DNA of 23,373 bases from the NCBI GenBank assembly GCA_964599565.1, contig CAZRFE010000037.1:1-23373 (forward strand). The letters are read 5' to 3'. A program made the translations under genes and the position numbers. The notes below the pieces were generated by a model. It was given only the letters and a program-made list of their open reading frames with translations, searched no databases and was not told the origin of the DNA. Shown piece after piece: positions 1-6,060 of this stretch (position 1 is the first letter of the stretch; the number at the start of each line of letters is the position of its first letter). Source of the DNA: JAJUFS01 sp964599565. GTDB lineage: Bacteria; Pseudomonadota; Gammaproteobacteria; Natronospirales; JAJUFS01.

Positions 1-862
1 CGAAGTTGTAGATGCCGCCGACGCCGTTCTCGTCGCCGGGATACCAGTTCTGCACGGTGGAATACTTGATCTCGGCATCCGCCTCCGCGATGAGTTCGAC
101 CACGGCGGCGTGCAGCTGGTTTTCGTCGCGCTGCGGCGCCGTGCAGCCTTCGAGGTAGGACACGTGCGCGCCTTCATCGGCGATGATGAGCGTGCGCTCG
201 AACTGGCCGGTGTTCTCGGCGTTGATGCGGAAGTACGTGGAGAGCTCCATCGGGCAGCGCACGCCTTTCGGCACGTACACGAACGAGCCGTCGGTGAACA
301 CCGCGGAGTTGAGCGCAGCGAAGAAATTGTCCCGCTGCGGCACGACGGTGCCGAGATATTTCTCGACGAGTTCCGGGTAGTCGCGCACGGCGTCGGAGAA
401 CGAGCAGAAGATCACGCCCGCATCGTGCAGCTTTTCCTTGAACGTGGTTGCAACGGATACGGAATCGAACACCGCGTCGACGGCAACGCCCGCAAGCCGC
501 GCGCGCTCGTGCAGCGGAACGCCGAGCTTCTCGTAGGTTTCGAGCAGCTTCGGGTCGACTTCATCGAGACTCTTCGGCGCGTCCGTTTTCGATTTCGGCG
601 CGGAGTAATACGAGATCGCCTGGTAGTCGATCTTCGGGAACGCAACGTGCGCCCACGTCGGTTCCTTCATCGTCAGCCAGTGGCGGAACGCCGCAAGCCG
701 CCATTCGAGCATGAACGCCGGCTCGTTCTTCTTCTTCGAGATGAGCGTGATGACGTCCTCGTCGAGTCCCGGCGGGACGGTGTCGGATTCGATGTCCGTC
801 GCCCAGCCGTGCCGGTACTCGCGCTTCAGGTGCTGTTCGACGTCGGTTTCTTTCGTGGACAT
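1..862 (-). CDS. sufB: Fe-S cluster assembly scaffold SufB (partial, C-terminus beyond window)
   Basis: SufB is the core of the cytosolic SufBC2D scaffold, which builds Fe-S clusters with sulfur from SufS/SufE. Translating from the ATG at 862 gives 287 codons with no stop before the window edge. It opens MSTKETDVEQHLKREY and includes stretches typical of SufB: EPTWAHVAFPKIDYQ, VFTDGSFVYVPKGVRCPMEL, STYFRINAENTGQFERTLII, VSYLEGCTAPQRDENQLHAAVVEL and a final NWYPGDENGVGGIYNF. GGGAG lies five bases before the ATG. The gene starts 27 bases after the Rrf2 regulator stop, so the two are almost certainly co-transcribed and sufC/sufD/sufS should follow beyond base 1. Identity rests on recognised conserved segments; the C-terminal part was not seen. 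Confidence 0.96.
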   Translation of the reverse strand, partial: MSTKETDVEQHLKREYRHGWATDIESDTVPPGLDEDVITLISKKKNEPAFMLEWRLAAFRHWLTMKEPTWAHVAFPKIDYQAISYYSAPKSKTDAPKSLDEVDPKLLETYEKLGVPLHERARLAGVAVDAVFDSVSVATTFKEKLHDAGVIFCSFSDAVRDYPELVEKYLGTVVPQRDNFFAALNSAVFTDGSFVYVPKGVRCPMELSTYFRINAENTGQFERTLIIADEGAHVSYLEGCTAPQRDENQLHAAVVELIAEADAEIKYSTVQNWYPGDENGVGGIYNF

Positions 863-889
863 GGTTACTCCCGCGACCGCGAGGACGCG

Positions 890-1351
890 TCAGGATTCGA
901 GCTTGATGGGGATGATCTTGCCGACGCGCACCGTGGGCGCGACGAGCGTGGCCGGTTGCGCGAGCTGCTCGAGCGTCACGCTTTTCAGTGCGTCGCGGAT
1001 CGCGATGTTGATGCGCTGCCAGGCGGTGCCTATCTCGCAGTGCGCCTCGATGCCGCACTGGCTGTGATCGCCCGCGCATTCGGTGATGCCCATGCCGCCC
1101 TCGATGGCATCGATGATGTCGGCTGCGCTGATTGCCGCCGGCGGACGTGCGAAGGCGTAGCCGCCGTGTGCGCCGCGCTGCGAGGCGAGCAGGCCACCTT
1201 TCGTGAGCAATTTCAGAAGCTTGCTGACCGTCGGCGCGGCAACGCGGGTCGCTTCCGCCAGTTCCGTCGCCGTGTGCACGGCGTCCGGCCGCCGGGCCAT
1301 CTGCGCCAGCACCAGTGCGCCGTAGTCGGTCATCTTGCTCAATCGCAGCAT
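890..1351 (-). CDS. Rrf2/IscR-like SUF system Fe-S regulator
   Basis: This 153-residue winged-helix Rrf2-family regulator heads the suf operon. The N-terminus MLRLSKMTDYGALVLAQMAR and the wing segment KGGLLASQRGAHGGYAFARP are typical of the SUF-associated branch. Three cysteines, C92, C99 and C105 (ECAGDHSQC-GIEAHC), match the [2Fe-2S] ligand set of IscR relatives, so DNA binding probably depends on cluster status. I chose the ATG at 1351. A TTG at 1381 would add ten residues (MRPADETGND) that do not match the family, and would leave almost no leader after the operator. The gene precedes sufB by 27 bases. A perfect inverted repeat at 1383-1405 overlies its -10 region, suggesting autoregulation. 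Family assignment is firm; the regulated set is inferred. Confidence 0.93.
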   Translation of the reverse strand: MLRLSKMTDYGALVLAQMARRPDAVHTATELAEATRVAAPTVSKLLKLLTKGGLLASQRGAHGGYAFARPPAAISAADIIDAIEGGMGITECAGDHSQCGIEAHCEIGTAWQRINIAIRDALKSVTLEQLAQPATLVAPTVRVGKIIPIKLES

Positions 1352-1382
1352 GTCGTTGCCGGTCTCGTCCGCGGGCCTCAAA

Positions 1383-1405
1383 ACAGGACCATTTTAGTCC
1401 TGTTG
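1383..1405 (-). promoter_or_regulatory. Inverted-repeat operator over the suf promoter
   Basis: Two perfect 8-base arms, AACAGGAC (1383-1390) and GTCCTGTT (1398-1405), flank a 7-base A/T-rich centre. On the minus strand the centre contains TAAAAT (1397-1392), a good -10 hexamer for the Rrf2-sufB operon. The GGAC-N7-GTCC core resembles IscR/Rrf2-type operators. Its place directly over the -10 of the regulator's own gene argues for autorepression. Operator identity is inferred from symmetry and position. Confidence 0.7.
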
Positions 1406-1465
1406 GCCGCCGCAGAAAAGCCCGAAAGCCACTAGAATCGGGAAACGCCATGCGGAGGGAACACG

Positions 1466-1783
1466 ATGAATGCAACGGCAGGAAAACGCTTCAGGAGCTT
1501 CCGCGAGTTCTATCCGTTCTACCTGTCCGAGCACCAGGACGCCGTCTGCCGGCGGCTGCATTTCATCGGCAGCACGCTCGTGCTGTGCTGCATCGCCGCT
1601 GCCCTCGGCAGCAGGAATGCCTGGTGGCTCGCCGCCATTCCGTTTGCCGGTTATGGCTTCGCGTGGGCCGGGCATTTCTTCTTCGAGCACAACCGTCCCG
1701 CGACGTTCCAGTATCCGCTGTACTCGCTGATGGGCGACTGGGTGATGTACCGCGACATCCTGTTCGGCCGCGTGCCGTTCTGA
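1466..1783 (+). CDS. DUF962 / Mpo1-like membrane protein
   Basis: This is a 105-residue protein of the DUF962 (YGL010w/Mpo1-like) family. Recognisable family features are FREFYPFYLSEHQD near the start, CRRLHFIGSTL, and the C-terminal GHFFFEHNRPATFQYPLYSL followed by GDWVMYRDIL. Two hydrophobic segments lie at about 33-50 and 52-65. The conserved histidines (EHQ, LHF, GHF, EHN) are those that in yeast Mpo1 support an Fe(II)-dependent dioxygenase acting on 2-hydroxy fatty acids. The bacterial function is unproven and I infer only a possible lipid role. GGAGG at 1454-1458 sits seven bases before the ATG. The gene is divergent from the suf operon. Its stop is three bases from the stop of the convergent EAL gene, leaving no room for a terminator. 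Confidence 0.9.
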   Translation: MNATAGKRFRSFREFYPFYLSEHQDAVCRRLHFIGSTLVLCCIAAALGSRNAWWLAAIPFAGYGFAWAGHFFFEHNRPATFQYPLYSLMGDWVMYRDILFGRVPF

Positions 1784-1786
1784 CAT

Positions 1787-3499
1787 TCATTTCCGGACGG
1801 CGCCTGCCATCAAGAGCGGGCGTATGCGCGCCGCCTCCACGGGACGCTGGATGTAATAGCCCTGCGCGAGGTCGCAGCCGGAATCCCTGAGGAATGCCAT
1901 CTGCGCGGCGGTCTCGATGCCTTCCGCAACCACGCGTACGCCGAGCTTTTCGGCCATTGCGATGATGGCGTGCACGATCGCTGCCTTTCTCCCGTCGCCG
2001 GGAAGGTTCGCGGTGAAGGAGCGGTCGATCTTGAGAACGTCGATGGGGAAGCGGTCGAGGTAGCTCAGGCTCGAATAACCCGTACCGAAATCGTCCAGCG
2101 CGATGCTGAAGCCGAGCGCACTGAGCCTGGACATCGCGACAAGCACCAGCTCCGGATCGTTCAGCAATGCCGTTTCGGTGATCTCGAGTTCTATCCATGC
2201 CGGGTCGATCGCGCACTGTTCCAGGGTTTCCTGCAGGCTGTTCACGAAACCTTCATGCTGGAACTGCTGGCCGGAGATGTTCACCGCGATGCGCATCGGC
2301 GGCAGGCCTTCGTTCACCCACGCTGCCAGCTGCCGGCATGCCAGGCGGCAGATTTCACTGCCGAGCGGCAGGATGAGCCCGGTTTCTTCTGCGACGGGAA
2401 TGAATTCAACGGGACCCATGAAGCCTTTCTCGGGATGATTCCAGCGCACCAGCGATTCTGCGCCGAGGATGCGTCCGGTCTGCATGTCGACCTGCGGCTG
2501 GTAGTGCAGGATGAATTCGCCGCGCTGTATGCCGCGTTCCAGTTCCATCTCAAGGAACACGCGTTTCTCGAATTCATGCCGTTCATCGACGCTGTAACGT
2601 ATGGCGGCGCTGCCCTGGATGCGTTTCGCGCGCACCTGCGCGAGCGTGGCATTCGTGATCAGCACCTGCGGATCGTCACCGTCGTCGGGAAAGATGCAGT
2701 AGCCGAGACTGCCGGTGACCTGCTTGCGGTAACGGTTGACGGCGAACGGTCTGGCGAAGCATGCAGTCAGCGCATCGACGATGCGCGGAACCGCGACCGT
2801 ATCGAGATCGGGCACCAGCACCGCGAACTGATCGGCGTACAGGCGTGCGACAAGATCATCCGGCGACACGGCGCTCTCAAGGCGTCCTGCGAGCTCGATG
2901 ATCAGCGCGTCGCCGCCTTTCATGCCCATGCCGTCGTTGATGCCGCGAAAGTTGTCGATGTTGATGAGGAACAGCGCAAGCTTGCCGCCGCCATCGCGCA
3001 TGCGCTGCAGCGAGGCGACGAGCGTCTCGAGAAAGTAGCTGCGGCTCGCGGTGCCGGTGAGCATGTCGATATTGATGAGCTGATCGATCTTTTCCTGTGC
3101 GAGCCGGTGTTCGCGACGCATGCGCGCTTCCTTGAGCGCGTGATTCACGGCAATGGGCAGGCGCTTGTAATGACCCTTGATGATGTAGTCCTGTGCGCCG
3201 GACTTGACCGCTTCGACGGCGCGATCCTCGCCGATCGTGCCGGAGACAAAGATGAACGGCAGATCGGAATTGCGGTGGCGAACGATTTCAAGCGCATCCT
3301 TGCCGTTGAAGCCGGGCATCGTGTAATCCGAGAACACGATGTCCCAGTGTTCGTCGAGCGAGCGGATCAGGTCGTCGTAATTGTCGACGCGCCGGTACTC
3401 AGGCTTAAAGCCGCTGCGGCGCAGCGCATTGACAAGCAGCAGCGCGTCATCCTCGACATCTTCGACAATGAGGGTCTTGAGTGGCGTGCCGTCATTCAT
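1787..3499 (-). CDS. Response regulator with degenerate GGDEF and intact EAL domain (c-di-GMP phosphodiesterase)
   Basis: Receiver-GGDEF-EAL protein of 570 residues from the ATG at 3499. The receiver has the acidic pair in VEDVEDD and a phospho-acceptor in FSDYTMPG (D58). The GGDEF domain is degenerate: YADQF (221-225) replaces GGDEF, and no RxxD inhibitory site precedes it. The EAL domain keeps E348 (ESLVRW, in place of EAL), N407, ELEITET, DDFGTGYSSL (469-478), K490, E526 (VVAEGIET) and Q546. I therefore predict a phosphorylation-controlled phosphodiesterase that cleaves c-di-GMP, not a cyclase. GGAGG at 3512-3508, eight bases before the ATG, supports the 3499 start. In-frame ATGs at 3514 and 3565 are alternatives; the 3565 start would overlap the upstream regulator by 17 bases. 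It is the last gene of the TonB-YfiR-kinase operon. Confidence 0.93.
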   Translation of the reverse strand: MNDGTPLKTLIVEDVEDDALLLVNALRRSGFKPEYRRVDNYDDLIRSLDEHWDIVFSDYTMPGFNGKDALEIVRHRNSDLPFIFVSGTIGEDRAVEAVKSGAQDYIIKGHYKRLPIAVNHALKEARMRREHRLAQEKIDQLINIDMLTGTASRSYFLETLVASLQRMRDGGGKLALFLINIDNFRGINDGMGMKGGDALIIELAGRLESAVSPDDLVARLYADQFAVLVPDLDTVAVPRIVDALTACFARPFAVNRYRKQVTGSLGYCIFPDDGDDPQVLITNATLAQVRAKRIQGSAAIRYSVDERHEFEKRVFLEMELERGIQRGEFILHYQPQVDMQTGRILGAESLVRWNHPEKGFMGPVEFIPVAEETGLILPLGSEICRLACRQLAAWVNEGLPPMRIAVNISGQQFQHEGFVNSLQETLEQCAIDPAWIELEITETALLNDPELVLVAMSRLSALGFSIALDDFGTGYSSLSYLDRFPIDVLKIDRSFTANLPGDGRKAAIVHAIIAMAEKLGVRVVAEGIETAAQMAFLRDSGCDLAQGYYIQRPVEAARIRPLLMAGAVRK

Positions 3500-3507
3500 C
3501 ACCGTCG

Positions 3508-3512
3508 CCTCC
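3508..3512 (-). promoter_or_regulatory. Ribosome binding site choosing the EAL gene start
   Basis: GGAGG lies eight bases upstream of the ATG at 3499. The two upstream in-frame ATGs (3514, 3565) have weaker or more distant purine tracts, so this motif decides the preferred start. Confidence 0.55.
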
Positions 3513-3548
3513 ATGAAAACGTGCTCCCGCGGCTGTACAGGGGAAGGA

Positions 3549-3986
3549 TCAGGCTGGAACTTCATTCAGCAGCAGCCAGTAGACGCCAAGCTTGCTCACG
3601 GCCTCGGCGAACTCATTGAAGTCCACGGGCTTGCGCACGTAACTGTTTGCGCCGAGGTTGTAGCTTTCGATCAGGTCGCGGTCTTCCTTCGATGACGTGA
3701 GGATGACGACGGGCAGCGGGCGCGTCTCGGGGTTGGCGCGTATTTCCTTCAGCACTTCGAGTCCGTTCAGCTTCGGCAGCTTGAGATCGAGCAGCACGAC
3801 AGCCGGCTGCTGGTCCGACGGATTGCGGTCCGCGAACCTGCCTTTCGCGAACAGGTAATCCAGTGCCTCGACGCCGTCGCGCACGACGATGATCTCATTC
3901 TTGACGCCGCTGTTCCTGAAGGCGCGCAGTGCGAGGGCTTCATCGTCACGGTTGTCTTCGACGAGCAGAATGGGCTTGGTGTTCAT
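3549..3986 (-). CDS. Single-domain response regulator, Rcp1/CheY-like
   Basis: A 145-residue stand-alone receiver with no output domain. Visible features are the acidic pocket at the end of beta-1 (ILLVEDNRDDE, E10/D11), phospho-acceptor D67 in VVLLDLKLPKLNG, T97 in VVILTSS and K119 in YVRKPVDF. The long alpha1-beta2 region and the NRDDE pattern place it in the Rcp1-type group that partners phytochrome-like and HAMP kinases. The gene starts 11 bases after the kinase stop, preceded by GGAGGG, so it is the likely direct phosphate acceptor. It may act as a shuttle, or compete with the receiver of the downstream EAL protein. Its target is unknown. Confidence 0.94.
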   Translation of the reverse strand: MNTKPILLVEDNRDDEALALRAFRNSGVKNEIIVVRDGVEALDYLFAKGRFADRNPSDQQPAVVLLDLKLPKLNGLEVLKEIRANPETRPLPVVILTSSKEDRDLIESYNLGANSYVRKPVDFNEFAEAVSKLGVYWLLLNEVPA

Positions 3987-3997
3987 CGGGCCCTCCT

Positions 3998-5497
3998 TTA
4001 TTCGAGCGTGAAATAGAAAGTGGAACCTTGATCGACGGCGGATTCCGCCCAGACGTGTCCGCCATGCCGGTGGATGATGCGCTGTACGGTGGCGAGCCCG
4101 ATGCCGGTGCCGGGATATTCGCTGGCGTCATGCAGGCGCTGGAATGCGCCGAACAGCTTGTTGGCGTATGTCATGTCGAAGCCGACGCCGTTGTCCTGCA
4201 CGAAGTACGCACTCTGGCCATTGCGGCTGCGCATGCCGAACTCGATCACGGTGCGTTCCCGCCGGCTGCTGTACTTCACGGCGTTGCCGATGAGGTTCTC
4301 CAGCGCGATGCGCATCAGCTGCGGGTCGCCGCTGTCCGACAGCCCCGAGGTGATGCGGCCATCGATTTCCCGGCCCGGTTCGTGGCTGCGCACGTCGCGC
4401 AGCACGTCTTCGGCGAGTGCGCTCAGATCGATGTCCTGGCGATTCAGTTCGAGGCGGTTGATGCGCGAGAGCTTGAGCAGGTCGTCGATCAGGATACCCA
4501 TGCGCTGTGCGGCGTTGCGGACGCGCTTCAGGTAGTCGCTGCCGGTCGCATCGAGACGGTCTGCGCAGTCTTCCATCAATGCCTGGCTGAAACCGTCGAT
4601 GGCACGCAACGGTGCGCGCAGATCGTGCGAGACCGAATAGCTGAATGCCTCGAGTTCCTTGTTTGCGCGCTCGAGTTCCTCGGTGCGTTCCGCCACGCGC
4701 TGTTCGAGTTCCTCGTTGAGGCGCTGCACTTCGCGCTCGGTCTGCCGGCGTTCTTCCACCTGCCGCTCAAGCTCGTCGTGCGATGCGCGCATCTCGTTCT
4801 TGCTGCGCTCGACTTCCTCGACGAGGTCGTTGAAGGCGTCTGCGAGCACGCCGATCTCGTCGCTGGTGGTCTTCGCGGCACGCAGGCCATAGTCGCGTTC
4901 ACGCGCAATCCGGTGCGCGAGATGGGCAATGTCCAGCACCGGTCCGGTGAGTCGCGACTGCAGCCACAGCGACAGCAGCATCGCGACAACGAGGGCGGCG
5001 GCGATTGCGGACGCCATCAGCAACGCCTGCTGCTGCAGGATTTCATAGATGCGGTAGTGCGTTTCCATGTAGACGGTGCCGACGATCTCGTTGTTCGCGA
5101 CGATGCGGCGAAAGATGTGCAGGCGGTCATCTTCGATGTGATGGCCGTCCGTTCCCGGCAACGACGGGAATTCCTTGCCGGTGTTCTCGGCACTGGCGTA
5201 CTGCGCGAACAGCGTGCCGGACGGGCTGTAGATCGCGGCGGACAGCACGCCGGGCCGGATCCGCAGCAGGGCGAGATTGCTTTCGGCCAGCGCGGGATCG
5301 TCGAATTGCAGCGCCGGTGTGCTCGTGAAGCCGAGCAGGTCGGCCTGCATCGTCGTGTCGAGGATGGTGCGTTCGCGGTAGCTCTCAAGCTGGTAGACGA
5401 CCATCACCGTTCCCGCGATCAGCAGCGCGGAGGTTGTCGTGGCCAGCACGCCGATGAACACGCGGCGGCGGAGCGATGTCACGCGCGATTCCTGCAT
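3998..5497 (-). CDS. CHASE8-HAMP sensor histidine kinase
   Basis: Membrane kinase of 499 residues. In order: TM1 at about 12-35; a periplasmic region at about 36-152 with the CHASE8-like pattern LLGFTSTPALQFDDPALAESNL...LFAQYAS; TM2 at about 158-180; HAMP at about 181-232; a coiled coil at about 232-282; HisKA with phospho-acceptor H291 (SYSVSHDLRAPLRA); and a HATPase domain with N401 (ENLIGNAVKYS), DNGVGF (435-440) and GTGIGL (463-468). All catalytic boxes look intact. The CHASE8-like sensor resembles the periplasmic part of the YfiN/TpbB diguanylate cyclase, which YfiR represses. A YfiR-like gene directly precedes this one with a TGATG overlap (stop and start share base 5497). I infer that the YfiR-like protein gates this kinase. 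Confidence 0.94.
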   Translation of the reverse strand: MQESRVTSLRRRVFIGVLATTTSALLIAGTVMVVYQLESYRERTILDTTMQADLLGFTSTPALQFDDPALAESNLALLRIRPGVLSAAIYSPSGTLFAQYASAENTGKEFPSLPGTDGHHIEDDRLHIFRRIVANNEIVGTVYMETHYRIYEILQQQALLMASAIAAALVVAMLLSLWLQSRLTGPVLDIAHLAHRIARERDYGLRAAKTTSDEIGVLADAFNDLVEEVERSKNEMRASHDELERQVEERRQTEREVQRLNEELEQRVAERTEELERANKELEAFSYSVSHDLRAPLRAIDGFSQALMEDCADRLDATGSDYLKRVRNAAQRMGILIDDLLKLSRINRLELNRQDIDLSALAEDVLRDVRSHEPGREIDGRITSGLSDSGDPQLMRIALENLIGNAVKYSSRRERTVIEFGMRSRNGQSAYFVQDNGVGFDMTYANKLFGAFQRLHDASEYPGTGIGLATVQRIIHRHGGHVWAESAVDQGSTFYFTLE

Positions 5498-6060
5498 CAG
5501 CTGCCACTCCCCCGTATCTCGCGCGCGACGGTGAGCAGTTGCGCGCTCACCTGCAGGCCGCGCTGCCGTGCTGCATCCAGCGCAACGTCGAAGCGCACCT
5601 TGTCGTTCTCGATGACGAAGCTGATCGCGCCGCCGGCATCAAGCCCTGCGGGACCGTCGGTGACGACGAGCACGGCGTGGTTGTCGAGCGCGTTCGCAAA
5701 CGTCGCAGCGGCGGATGCCATCGCGGCATGCACGTACAGCAGATGCACGCCGTCCAGGTCTTCCTGCGCGGCGACTTTCCGCACGACCAAGGCGCGGCCG
5801 TGCGCGCGGCGGCCCGTGACCGCGGCATCGATCGTCTGCACGATCGCATCGGGACCGGCCACGCCGATCACGAGCGGACTTTCGGCGGTGGCGAACGTCT
5901 CCTGCGGCCAGTGGATGTAATTGCAGAAGTGGTAGAGGAACGCGGCCTTGATGCGGTTCGCGATATCTTCCGTGTCGGCATCGGTGGCCTCCTGTGCAAT
6001 CGCCACACCGCTCAGCAGGCACAAGCCGATCGCGAGCCAGCGGCGCCGCGCATGCATCAT
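5497..6060 (-). CDS. YfiR-like periplasmic protein (DUF4154)
   Basis: A 187-residue secreted protein with an N-terminal signal sequence (MMHARRRWLAIGLCLLSG, cleavage likely near AIAQ). The family signature follows: KAAFLYHFCNYIHWP (38-52), VIGVAGPDA, VHLLYVHAAM, VLVVTDGP, GGAISFVIENDKVRFDVALD and a C-terminal AARQRGLQVSAQLLTVARE. In Pseudomonas, YfiR is a periplasmic inhibitor of the YfiN cyclase; here the neighbouring membrane partner is a histidine kinase with a similar sensor. The ATG at 6060 overlaps the receptor stop as ATGA. GGAG lies seven bases before it, inside the receptor gene. A longer in-frame reading extending upstream is antisense-like composition inside the receptor gene and is rejected. 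Family call firm; role inferred from context. Confidence 0.92.
   Translation of the reverse strand: MMHARRRWLAIGLCLLSGVAIAQEATDADTEDIANRIKAAFLYHFCNYIHWPQETFATAESPLVIGVAGPDAIVQTIDAAVTGRRAHGRALVVRKVAAQEDLDGVHLLYVHAAMASAAATFANALDNHAVLVVTDGPAGLDAGGAISFVIENDKVRFDVALDAARQRGLQVSAQLLTVAREIRGSGS

Noticed and set aside
1970..3619. A 549-residue open frame on the plus strand, antisense to the EAL gene; similar long antisense frames at 3929-5920, 12861-14453, 17046-18488 and on the minus strand at 8001-9860.
   Set aside because: They mirror real genes in GC-rich DNA with a biased third codon position. Their translations are rich in R, A, H and D, lack recognisable domains, and overlap genes with intact catalytic motifs.
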